Of a DNA stretch of 64,000 bases, positions 55,637 through 64,000 are shown one piece after another. The notes beneath the pieces were generated by a model that was given only the letters and a program-made list of their open reading frames with translations, ran no database searches and was not told the DNA's origin. The DNA comes from Ziziphus jujuba (lineage: Eukaryota > Streptophyta > Magnoliopsida > Rosales > Rhamnaceae), in contig NC_083383.1 in NCBI RefSeq assembly GCF_031755915.1, positions 26,700,501 through 26,764,500 of the forward strand, in the 5' to 3' direction. Both the position numbers and the translations under genes were made by a program. Numbering within the stretch: position 1 is the first letter of the stretch; each line of letters opens with the position of its first letter.

Positions 55637-56341
55637 AAAATGAAATTGTGAAAGGCTGGGGCATATAATCCAACTCGGTGGATAGCATGACTGATTTCAT
55701 GTGGGCAGCCTACATGATTAAGTGGGAGTGTAGCAGATCAAGCCCAAAACTGTACTGAATTATTAAAAATGACCATTACTTGTCTCTTCCTACCTCACCA
55801 TTATAGTCCTCTTAAACAAGGATATATTGTTGTTCACATCACATCCACACCCCCCGAATGGATCCACGGATGGGAACCAGCAAGACACCTAATCACTTTT
55901 GAAAAATCAAAATATGCTACTCATCACCTCAGACAAGACGAAGAAGTCCACAGATGTTCTAATCCTATTACAAAACAGTTATGCTATTGGAGAGCTGCTG
56001 TTTTTGGTGACAATTTTAATCTCCAAGGAATCAATCAAAAATATTTTCTCGCCAAAGAAAATCAATATACAAAATTATATATTCATAATGGTTTCAGATT
56101 TGTATGGAATGATGTATTTGCCTCCTTCCACTACAAAACAATGTATCCAGACCTTGCTGCTATTTATCACAAAATGTTCAAAAAACATAGAATCATCAAT
56201 ACTGACAACAATCAAGAATCCGAAGAAGATACAGAATTTGATCAAGACGAAGATGATGCCTACCAGTTTGGAGATGAAGAAGACCACAACATCAACAACA
56301 TAATGGAAGGCTACGTCATAATCAACATCAGGAATCTCTGA
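55637..56341 (+). pseudogene. Unit 3: C-terminal part of the TAV-like ORF
   Basis: Same phase as the end of the previous piece. In-frame TGA codons at 55,634, 55,649, 55,688 and 55,718 separate them. After 55,769 (ATG) the frame is open for 190 codons. It is rich in aromatic residues and His, has a Trp-Ile-His-Gly-Trp-Glu-Pro block near residue 31, and ends with a strongly acidic tail (runs of Glu and Asp) before TGA at 56,339. I do not recognise a catalytic motif. The last codons already lie in the sequence shared with the other units (from about 56,285). It is probably the C-terminal domain of one protein with the viroplasmin part; a separate ORF is the alternative. Confidence 0.6.
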
Positions 56342-56369
56342 CAGTGCAGAGTTGCTTTCAGAATTCCAC

Positions 56370-56575
56370 TCACAAAAAGCAGATCACGAGAGTTCCTATT
56401 CAATCACTGTTCATGAATAGTAAAAAGCATCGAAAAGCATAATACTGCTCAAGACACTGCTCACTATTCAAGTTACTGTTCATCAACACAATCATTTCAA
56501 TCAATAGGAGCTCCACTCATCCAATCAAGCCCTCCTTTGCCTACATAAAGGAGCCTCACCACCACATATTGGAGG
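56370..56575 (+). promoter_or_regulatory. Unit 3: pararetrovirus promoter
   Basis: CCAAT at 56,521-56,525 and TACATAAAG at 56,542-56,550, with the ACTGTTCA motifs upstream. Nearly identical to units 1 and 2 although the coding module before it is different, so the two genome types share cis signals. Confidence 0.65.
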
Positions 56576-57001
56576 AGTTGAATTGAGTTGAGAATTAGAG
56601 AGTTTTCTTGGCAGAGTTTCTCCTCTTCTTCTTCTTCTCTTCTTCTTCTCATAATCAATTGCAATCAAAATATTTGAGTGTTAGTTTGAGTGCTTTGTAA
56701 TCAACTGAGATACCAAATTGTGGTACTCTTCTTAATCAAGTAAGCATTTTGCATTCAATTATTTTCAATTATTTATTTAATCATCTATTTTAATCTATAT
56801 TGCTTGGCTGGTTCTACATCCTTCAATATATTCTATATAATTTCATATTTATATTTTATAATTTTATTTAATACATTGTTCTTGGCTGGCTTTGCCGCCT
56901 CATCTATTTACTTTCATTTACTTCTGCTCATTTATCTTATACCACTCTGCTCTTTATTTATCTTACTCTGCTCTGTCCTTATTTCATTCTGCTCTTATAT
57001 A
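56576..57001 (+). other. Unit 3: truncated leader and right edge of the viral array
   Basis: The leader sequence matches unit 2 with a few substitutions up to GCTCTTATATA, then turns into unrelated AT-rich DNA at 57,002. This is the right integration junction. The candidate primer site and the next ORF1 are not present. Confidence 0.8.
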
Positions 57002-57660
57002 CATATATGACAATATTTAATTAATATGGAGTAATATAAAATCAATTTTATATTAAAGGTGGATTTTGTATTTAAAAATATAACTGAATACTTATAATAT
57101 AATGAAAATTGTATAAGAATAATAACCATTAATTTTATTAGTTATTGTGACTGAGTTAATTTTTGTGATCTTACTCAATCTCAAATCTTAATTTCTATCC
57201 TATGTTGATTTTATTTTATTAACAAAAATGACAATATTATTAAATAATTATTTTATTATTTAATTATTTTTTATAATTATATTATTATATTCTTAAATAA
57301 AAAAATGGATAAATTCGATATGGAATGATAATTATTAAATTTAAATTGAAAAATTAATAATTATCTATAATTTTAATATTTAATATTTAATATTAAATTA
57401 TCTAATATCTAATATTTAATATAAAACAAAATTGAAAATTTTTCAGAAATATATTTAGGCATGATTCTTATTAATCATAAATATACCATCTGTACAGAGT
57501 TTGACTAATATTTACAAAATAAAATATTCTATATAAGGTATAAATAATTGTAAATAGAAAAAATGAGTTATAAAATTTAATAAGAATAATTATTTTATCA
57601 AAAACATTTTAAAATATATATAAAAGAAAAGATTTTTAAAATTAAAAAATGTATATATAT
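57002..57660. other. AT-rich intergenic DNA, no gene seen
   Basis: Extremely AT-rich with repeated TAATATTTAAT words near 57,375-57,425. No coding pattern. Confidence 0.55.
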
Positions 57661-57663
57661 ATA

Positions 57664-57826
57664 CAGTCCGTCTATGGTACGGAAGGTCCTCATATGGACC
57701 ATAGTATTGGTGACGGTTTTTCATAGTATTGGTGACGATTTTCTAAAAAACCGTCGTTAATACCATGAAAAACTGTCACTAATATTGCGGTCTTTATGCG
57801 GACCATCCTCACCATAGAATTTCCAT
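57664..57826. mobile_element. MITE-like foldback element
   Basis: Ends CTATGGT (57,672) and ACCATAG (57,811) face each other, and the inner sequences pair further: GGTCC(T/G)CAT, (A/G)TATT(G/A)GTGAC(G/A)GTTTTTCAT and TGACGATTTT on the left against their complements on the right. The whole element is about 160 bp and is flanked by (TA)n on both sides, a favoured MITE target. No transposase; the superfamily is undetermined. Confidence 0.7.
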
Positions 57827-57894
57827 ATATATATATATATATAATAATAATAAAAGACATATAAAGGATGCCATTATTTTATTTAAATTGGATT

Positions 57895-58163
57895 CTTTAT
57901 CTAATCAAATTAAATATAAGAATTTAACATAAGAAAATTAATTATTTACAAATAATCAAAAAATATATTTTAATTTTAATTTTAATTCTATAGATGAAAA
58001 ATATTATATAAATACATTTGAATTTGAATTAAATCATATAAATACATTTGGATTTGAATTTGAATTTGAATTTTATAGATGGAAAAAATTAAATAGGTAA
58101 ATATTTTTTAAATGAATTCCATAGATAATTTATCTTATAAGGTAAAAATATATTTATAAGATA

Positions 58164-58207
<44 letters not shown>

Positions 58208-58445
58208 TAAATAATTAAATTACATTAGAGTATTTAATATATAAAAATTAATTATTTACAAAGAACTAAAAAATACATTTGAATTGGAATTTGAATTCTA
58301 TAGATGAAAAATATTATTTAAATTTATTTGAATTTAAATTAAATTATATAAATGCATGTAAATTTGAATTTAAATTCTATAAATGAAAAAATTAAATAGG
58401 AAAATTCCATAAATAGAAAAAATTATATAATTAATTTTTGAATTT
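57895..58445 (+). repeat. AT-rich tandem repeat, period about 305 bp, with (AAT)n
   Basis: AAAATTAATTATTTACAAA at about 57,936 returns at about 58,241, followed in both by TTCTATAGATGAAAAATATTAT and by ATTAAATAGG-ended blocks at about 58,095 and 58,395. A (AAT)n microsatellite lies at about 58,166-58,207 between units. Confidence 0.75.
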
Positions 58446-58599
58446 GAATTTCATAATCGAATAGTATTATATATAGAAGTTAAATTTATAGTTTTTAACA
58501 AACTTTTGTCATATAGATTGAAAAAAAAAAATTTTAATATACTTATTAACAATAAAACTTTAAAATAAAATTTTAAATATAATTAATTATTATATATTA

Positions 58600-58678
58600 T
58601 ATTTAACATCAGCTATTATGAGCTACATCATCTATTATGATTATATATACCATGTATCGTACGAGAATGAATACTAGT
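58600..58678 (+). mobile_element. Helitron-like 3' terminus
   Basis: CCATGTATCGTACGAG at 58,650-58,665 is a degenerate version of the CCGTGCATCGCACGGG hairpin common at plant Helitron 3' ends. CTAGT follows at 58,674-58,678, fitting the CTRR(T) terminus. The 5' end was not located. Confidence 0.45.
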
Positions 58679-59530
58679 ATAATATTATAATAATAAAAAC
58701 ATATATTTTTTAATACAACCAATAAAAAGTAAAAACTCTTATGATTTTAAATAGTTACTCAATTTTGTTACGGATTAATATTTTGATAGGATCATAAATA
58801 AAAAATAAAAAAAAAGATAATTTTTCTTATTGATGATTTTGAAGGGATATTAGAAGAATATTATAATAACACGTGGTACTGACTATTATACTTTTATAAA
58901 ATCAAAATTTTGTTTTGAGTATTACTTTACCATATTTAACAATTATTATATATAATATTATATTTTTTTATATCCAAATAAAGAGATATCTTTATTAATT
59001 TCCATATAATCATATTTATATATATAAAAATATTTAAAATACATTTGATTAAGGAAACTATATATATATACAAATACCACAATCATAAAAATATATATTT
59101 TATTCTTTCACTTCACGTCCTAAATATACAATATTCAACTGCTCAATTTACTGCTCATGTATGTGGTAATTATACTACTAATATTATAATAATAAATATA
59201 TTTATTTATTTATATTAATAAATAATATATATATATATTATTATTATTTTCTAATAATAGATTTTATATATTTTTGGATACAACTATAAAAGATAAAAAA
59301 ATTTATATGTTTTCCATCAATTATATAATATTATAATAATAAAAATATATATTTTTAAATACAACAAATAAAAGATAAAATCTTTCATGCTTTTAAATAG
59401 TTGTTCTATTTGTTATTGATTAATGTTTTAATAGGATCATAAATAATAATAAAAGAAAAGATAACTTTTTTATTGATAATTTTGGAAGGAATTTAGAATA
59501 ATATTATGGTGATACGTGTCTAATTTAGAA
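58679..59530 (+). repeat. AT-rich repeat family right of the viral array
   Basis: Two direct copies of a roughly 200-bp block lie at 58,680-58,890 and 59,325-59,530 (shared AATATTATAATAATAAAAA, ATAGGATCATAAATAA and TTGATGATTTTGAAGG-like words). Between them 58,930-59,330 aligns with 35,560-35,880 left of the viral array. No coding pattern. Confidence 0.65.
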
Positions 59531-60039
59531 TAATATCTCTTTTTAAAGACCCAAAAAATAAATAAAAGATGAAATGGACATGTCTAAGATCGCATATATC
59601 TCATTAGGGATTTGATATAGCAAACACGTGGTAAAGACTTTACAATATAAATATCCTAACTGTTAAGCTATATGATATAAATGTATTTTAACAATCCACA
59701 AATTTGCATAGGATCGAACGAAAATTATTTTAAGAGTTGATTGAATATTTTTTAAGCTTTGATATATAGATATATGCGCACGCATATTTATGTACCATAA
59801 TTTCTCCCAGCCAACATAAATAACATAGCTTCCTAAATAGGATATATCAAAAAATCCTTGTGGCATTCTTATCGTATTTAAATCTATTATTTTTATACAA
59901 TATTATTTTAAATTAATTTATATGATTCAAATTTAGAATAATCATACAAAGAAACATTGAAATTTTCGTTTTAGATTAGTGTATCCCGAAGCAACGTTAA
60001 AACAAGTGCATGGCTATCTATTACCGCAAAAAAAAAAAA

Positions 60040-60070
<31 letters not shown>

Positions 60071-60309
60071 CAAAAAAAAAAAGAAAAGAAAAAAAAGGTG
60101 CATAGCCATCATACTAAAATATACATCATTAAAACTAATCAAATGTGGACAAATTGACCCCAACAAAACACTAAAATTCCTAATCACGTTAACTTCATCC
60201 ATGGTCATTTCACAGGAAAAAAAAAAAAGAAAAAAGAAAAAAAAAACTCAATTTTTTGCACAAGTTATTAAATGATTTATTTTTCAATAAATATGGATTT
60301 AGGTGGCGT
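59531..60309. other. AT-rich intergenic DNA with A-rich low-complexity tracts
   Basis: No coding pattern. (AAAAC)n-type and A-rich tracts occupy about 60,029-60,095 and 60,219-60,246; open frames there on both strands are low complexity. Confidence 0.55.
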
Positions 60310-60696
60310 AAGAGCATCCCCAACAACGAATATGGATTGCTCTATACGTGGTATACAAATTAACACTATTTAAATTTAGATGGTACAAAAACATAGTCAA
60401 TTGTAAACATATTTTTCAATAGCAATGTACATAAAAACTATTTATAACTAATAATTAATTGAATTTTTTTTTTGAAATAATTCAGTTTTTAAGGAAGATT
60501 ATATTTTTTAGGAAATTTCAGAATATCTAACATACTCTTCTGAAATAGAAAATTACTTTGACAGTATATGTTTTTTCTTGCCATATCATCTAGATAAGGT
60601 TTTGGACAAATTCATTTAAAGGTTCTTTCGAATGGCTGTTTCTTGTTTTGATATGATAAAAAAAAATTAATAATAGGCAATCATTGAAGATGCTCT
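60310..60696. mobile_element. Small inverted-repeat element (AGAGCATC... ends)
   Basis: AGAGCATCCCCAACAACG at 60,310 and, on the other strand, AGAGCATCTTCAATGATTGC ending at 60,696 form imperfect terminal inverted repeats about 390 bp apart. GAGCATC(T/C)(C/T)CAA termini are common on non-autonomous plant DNA elements. Part of the interior (about 60,395-60,560) recurs just outside the right end (about 60,703-60,850), so the locus was duplicated or the element is larger. Confidence 0.5.
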
Positions 60697-60991
60697 AAAT
60701 ATAGTCAATTTTAAAATTGATCTTTACTAATAATGTATACAAAAGCTATTATGACTATTAATTAATTATATACTTTATTAATTTTAAGGAAAATTTTACT
60801 TTTAGAAAACTCTACAGTATACAAATTTTTTAAGTGCAGATATTGATAATATAGCAAATTTTTATTTTTATTTTCACAATCCACATTACCAGTAGAAATC
60901 TCTTACTTTCTTGTGATTAACAAGATAATTGTGAATAATTTCTAAGGTAAATATTATGTTTAGAAAAAAAAAATTAAGGTGAATATTTGTA

Positions 60992-61297
60992 TGTTATCCT
61001 GGGCAAGGTTACCATATGATAAAACCTTACCTATGTAAGGTGCATGGGCAGTGGTATTTGTTGTGTTTGTTACACTTGTTAACCAAGTTTGGTTGAATAA
61101 GTCTTTCGAGAGTCTTGTTAATTCTGTTAAGTTGTTATGATTCCACTTTAGCTGATGTAGTAGCTGTAGTGGAGGAAAGGTAGGGATATGGTAGCTATAG
61201 TGGAGGAAAGGTAGAAATAGTTGTTGAGTTTTGTTGTATAAATACCATGGCATTTCATGGCAATGGAGTAGAATAACAATAGCAAGATCATTCATAA

Positions 61298-61351
<54 letters not shown>

Positions 61352-61451
61352 CTCGCTCTCTCTCTCTCTCTCTCACTTCTCTATATTTATTTTCCCTCTA
61401 TCATTCTCTCTCTTTCCTGTTCTACTCTACTTTTTATTAAGGGACCTATCA
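60992..61451 (+). repeat. 5' LTR of a second Ty3/gypsy element
   Basis: TGTTATCC at 60,992 to ...CCTATCA at 61,451 gives a 460-bp TG...CA LTR next to a primer site. TATAAATA at 61,237-61,244 is a good core promoter. A 31-bp tandem duplication (GTAGCT(G/A)TAGTGGAGGAAAG at 61,160 and 61,191) lies upstream of the TATA box, and a long (CT)n tract (about 61,302-61,376) lies downstream in the transcribed part. The 3' LTR is outside the window, so the left boundary is unconfirmed. Confidence 0.6.
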
Positions 61452-61452
61452 A

Positions 61453-61467
61453 TGATATCAGAGTCGG
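61453..61467 (+). other. Primer binding site, degenerate tRNA-Met type
   Basis: TGATATCAGAGTCGG starts one base after the LTR end and differs from TGGTATCAGAGCCGG at two positions. Confidence 0.65.
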
Positions 61468-61482
61468 TTTCCTACACCATTC

Positions 61483-62585
61483 ATGGAAACTAGAGCAAAA
61501 GCACAAGCAGAATTCCAAAATGAAGTGGAATCGACTGTACTTTAGCATGGCATTCAAATCAGTCAAATCAACTCTAACCTTAGGCAAATTAAGGTAAATT
61601 TACAAACAATTTTGTCCGACCTACAGACTCTACATGTCCAAACCCTTAAGAATTCTGAAGATCGAGATAATTTACAAGTTAGTCGAGGAGAACATTTGGC
61701 CAGCAAGATGAGTTCTTACTAAGGAATCACCAACTTGGCGGAAGCAAATCTTTCAAGACACAAGCTCGCCTTTCCTATGTTCAACGATGCCTACCTTCTA
61801 GGATGGATATATAAAGGTAAGCAATATTTTGAACTCAGAAACATTGATCCCATGCAACAGGTCCAATTAGCTTCGTTCCACCTCGAAAAAGTGGCTTAAC
61901 AATGATATTTGTGGCTTAGTAAGTTCACGAGACCTCTGACATGGGCAAAACTAACAAAATCCATCTTGTGTTGATTCGGACCTACAGATTACAATGATCC
62001 TTCTTAAGCATTGACTTGACTGAAACAAGTTACCACAGTGGAGTGATTTCAATTCGACTTTAAAAGGCTTTCCTAACAGATTGACAATCTCCCTGAATAA
62101 TACTTGGTTGGGGTCTTCACAGCAGGGCTTCATGATGATGTCCGTCTTGATGTAAAGATAAAACAACCCAAACCCTTACTGACGCAATTGGAGTAGCAAG
62201 ATTGGTTGAGGAACGGAACCTATTGCAGAAAAAAAAGGTCCAGTTCCAATTGACTAACTAGAGGAAAGCCATTTCGTATTCCACCACCAACGATTCAGTA
62301 GGAGTGTTAGGACCCCCACCTATGCCACGAACCACCACCCTAAACAATGTTGATTTTCAAAAAATCTCAAATCAAGAGGCGAAGGACCAACAACCCAAGG
62401 GGCTGTGCTTTTATTGCGACGAAAAGTTTACTCCAAGTCACCATTGCCAACATCCCCAGTTATTCATGATAGAAGATTCATTGGAAGAGGACATGGACTT
62501 ACAATTAGATGAGGTAACAGAGGATGAAACTATGCTTGAAATTTCCATCCATGCTATTGGAGGAGCAATTCAACTGTAAACCATT
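61483..62585 (+). pseudogene. Ty3/gypsy gag, broken
   Basis: Capsid/nucleocapsid gene of the element. The ATG at 61,483 opens a short frame (Met-Glu-Thr-Arg-Ala-Lys) stopped by TAG near 61,543. Later pieces in shifting frames give the Retrotrans_gag pattern: a Phe-Pro-Met-Phe-Asn-Asp segment at about 61,774-61,792, Gln-Val-Gln-Leu-Ala-Ser-Phe-His-Leu-Glu at about 61,860-61,890, a Phe-Gly-Pro-Thr-Asp-Tyr-Asn-Asp-Pro stretch near 61,975, and Phe-x-x-Gly-Leu-His-Asp-Asp-Val-Arg near 62,116-62,150. The nucleocapsid zinc finger is at about 62,404-62,455 (Cys-Phe-Tyr-Cys-Asp-Glu-Lys-Phe, then His-His-Cys), inside an open piece 62,304-62,579. Many stops; inactive. Confidence 0.75.
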
Positions 62586-62940
62586 TAAGTTAATGGTACA
62601 TTACAAAATCATGAGTTGGTTGTGTTAATTGATAGTGAGAGCATGCACAATTTCGTCGATAAGGCATTAGCTCACCGTTTGGGGTTACTTATCACTCTCA
62701 ACCCTAGCCTACAGGTTATGGTGGCCTCTGGAGATAAAATTAAATGCTCAAGCAAGTGTGTTAATCTTAAGTTATGCATCCAAAATTATATTGTGCAATC
62801 TCACTTTTATGTACTTTCTATGGCCACTTATCAAGTTATTTTGGGAGTACGATGGTTGCAAACTTTGGGACACATTGAAAGTGACTATAGTAAACTCACT
62901 ATGGCTTTTAGAGTGGGAGGAAAGAAAATTATGTTATAGG
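62586..62940 (+). pseudogene. Ty3/gypsy aspartic protease, active site altered
   Basis: Matures the Gag-Pol polyprotein. The open frame 62,616-62,939 reads Leu-Ile-Asp-Ser-Glu-Ser-Met-His-Asn-Phe-Val-Asp, where the family has Asp-Ser-Gly-Ser/Ala-Thr/Ser-His-x-Phe. The catalytic Asp is kept but the adjoining Gly is Glu (GAG), which should abolish activity. The distal Val-Ile-Leu-Gly-Val-Arg-Trp-Leu block near 62,836-62,859 is intact. It stops at TAG 62,937-62,939. Confidence 0.75.
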
Positions 62941-64000
62941 AGATCACACAAAGTCCACCACAAGCCCTACAAGAGGAGGGATTGTTTAACCTCAAAGAAG
63001 ATAGCTTTCTTTTTATGCACATGGCTGGAAGCTACATTGAGGAAGAGTTACCTACGAACTTGCACTTTTTATCGAAAGAATTTCAGCAAATATTTTTTGA
63101 ACCAACCAAGTTACAAGTATTTTCTAAACCAACCGAGTTACCGCTGCAACGAAGTAGAGATCATGCTATACCTTTGCAACCCAATCACCCTCCAGCCAAC
63201 GTGCCACCATATCGATATCCTTACTACTCGAAAATTGAGATGGAAAGAATGGTTCGAGAATTCCTTGAAGCTAAGTTGATCCATAGCCCTTTTTCTTCTC
63301 CAGTGCTACTTGTTAAAAAATCATATGGGTAATGGCGGTTCTGCGTGGACTTTTGGGCACTCAATAGTGTTACGATTAAAGACAAGCACCCAATTCCCAT
63401 AATTGATGAATTGCTGGATGAGTTACATGTTGTTTGGTATTTTATCAAGCTTGAACTTAGGGCCGGTTAGCATTAAATTTAGGAAAGAGAGGAGGACATC
63501 CACAAGATAGTTTTCCATACTCATAAAGGACATTATGAATTTGTGGTAATACCATTCGGACTTATAAATGCACCCCCCGCATTTCAGGGGCTCATGAATG
63601 ATCTATTTCAACCTTATCCTCATAAGATGGTACTTGTTTTGTTTGATGATATTTTAATGTATAGTAAAACTTGGGAAGAACATCTCCTAAAACTTCGAAT
63701 TGTTTTAGAAATATTGACTACTAATAAGCATTTTGCCAAGAAAAGCAAGTGCAGATTTGGACTAAACCGAGTGGACTATTTGAGGCACATCATTAGTAAT
63801 GAAGGAGTTAGTGTGGATCTTACAAAGGTCCAAGCGGTGGTGGAGTAGCTAGAGCCTACCTTTCAAAAATGTGTTTTTCGGTTCCTCAATCTAGTTTGGC
63901 TTTAGTCAAAAGCTCGCTACCTAGCTCACCAAGCTCTTGACTAAAACCAAATTCAATTGGACTCCTGAAGCAACGGAGTCATTCAAACGACTCAAACAAG
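62941..64000 (+). pseudogene. Ty3/gypsy reverse transcriptase, broken, runs off window
   Basis: Frames in different phases give the pre-RT Pro-Pro-Tyr-Arg-Tyr-Pro-Tyr-Tyr block (about 63,207-63,230), a Phe-Leu-Glu-Ala-Lys-Leu-Ile-His-Ser-Pro-Phe-Ser-Ser-Pro-Val segment and Val-Lys-Lys-Ser. A TAA near 63,331 follows, then Phe-Cys-Val-Asp-Phe, where an Arg-Ala-Leu-Asn-like block follows, Gly-His-Tyr-Glu-Phe-Val-Val-Ile-Pro-Phe-Gly-Leu (about 63,528-63,563) and Leu-Phe-Asp-Asp-Ile-Leu-Met-Tyr-Ser (about 63,637-63,663). The last block keeps both catalytic Asp residues with Leu-Phe in place of the usual residues. The RNase H and integrase would lie beyond the right edge. Confidence 0.8.

Larger units (their letters stand above)
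36657..57001 (+). mobile_element. Endogenous pararetrovirus (Caulimoviridae) tandem array
   Basis: Head-to-tail viral units with a period of exactly 7,664 bp: 36,657-42,703 (left-truncated), 42,704-50,367 (complete, counted from the first ORF's ATG) and 50,368-57,001 (mosaic, cut inside the leader). Movement protein, capsid with zinc knuckle, retropepsin, RT and RNase H without integrase or LTRs define a plant pararetrovirus. The left junction lies inside the first ORF (equivalent to 44,321), the right junction inside the leader (equivalent to about 50,078). I find no target-site duplication, as expected for illegitimate integration. The two-ORF layout suits florendovirus- or petuvirus-like groups; genus assignment needs RT phylogeny. 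Confidence 0.92.

Noticed and set aside
55899..56303. 134-codon frame overlapping the TAV-like C-terminus
   Set aside because: Different phase, Ile/Lys/Thr-rich shadow of the acidic frame.
36657..57001. Reading the array as an LTR retrotransposon
   Set aside because: No integrase, no LTR pair, a 30K movement protein is present and the units are circularly permuted at the two junctions, which fits a pararetrovirus.
60960..61440. Open frames on both strands through the LTR CT tract
   Set aside because: Low-complexity products of (CT)n within an LTR.
1..64000. CRISPR array, bacterial operon, riboswitch or replication origin
   Set aside because: No spaced short repeats with unique spacers and no prokaryotic gene organisation; all evidence is plant nuclear DNA.

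Overview
This window looks like repeat-dominated, AT-rich intergenic DNA of a flowering plant, probably a dicot; the species cannot be told. The evidence is an alpha-tubulin first exon with a plant-style intron boundary, plant LINEs with a terminal RNase H, Ty3/gypsy and Ty1/copia LTR retrotransposon remains, Helitron- and MITE-like pieces, and a large block of endogenous plant pararetrovirus (family Caulimoviridae). I see no intact host gene. Nearly every coding stretch is a relic of a mobile element or virus.

Layout. 1-10,300: AT-rich DNA with a hAT-like relic (about 940-2,560), a LINE 3' end with a duplicated tail (4,450-5,870), GATATC/TTTCC-rich repeat DNA (5,932-7,450), a possible tRNA-derived SINE (about 8,427-8,610) and a copia-type LTR end with primer site (to 10,300). 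10,529-13,229: a large imperfect inverted repeat. Its arms are the promoter/leader/first-exon region of an alpha-tubulin gene, and its spacer carries a fasciclin-domain (FAS1) fragment on the minus strand plus degenerate CACTA-style subterminal repeats. 15,455-24,924: a decayed Ty3/gypsy element of the chromodomain (Tekay/Del-like) type, with LTR remains, primer site, polypurine tract and a tandem duplication in its integrase, followed by a duplicated LTR-end-plus-flank block to 26,228. 29,227-32,677: a 5'-truncated LINE with RT, zf-RVT and RNase H regions and a poly(A) tail.

36,657-57,001 is the main feature: about 20.3 kb of head-to-tail endogenous pararetrovirus. The unit is exactly 7,664 bp. 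Unit 1 is truncated on its left, unit 2 is complete, and unit 3 starts identical to the others but is a mosaic. Units 1 and 2 encode, in order, a movement-protein/coat-protein ORF, a CCHC zinc knuckle, an aspartic protease, RT/RNase H, and a second ORF of unknown function, then an intergenic promoter and leader. In unit 3 the RT/RNase H/ORF2 block is replaced by about 2 kb with a viroplasmin (TAV-like) motif and an acidic tail, after which the shared promoter and leader return. This resembles the two-component (bipartite) organisation proposed for some endogenous florendoviruses. All copies carry stops and frame changes, and several lesions are shared, so amplification probably happened partly after integration.

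57,002-64,000: AT-rich DNA with tandem repeats, a MITE-like foldback, a Helitron-like terminus, a repeat family that also lies to the left of the viral array, and the 5' half of another decayed Ty3/gypsy element (LTR, primer site, gag, protease, RT) that runs off the right edge.
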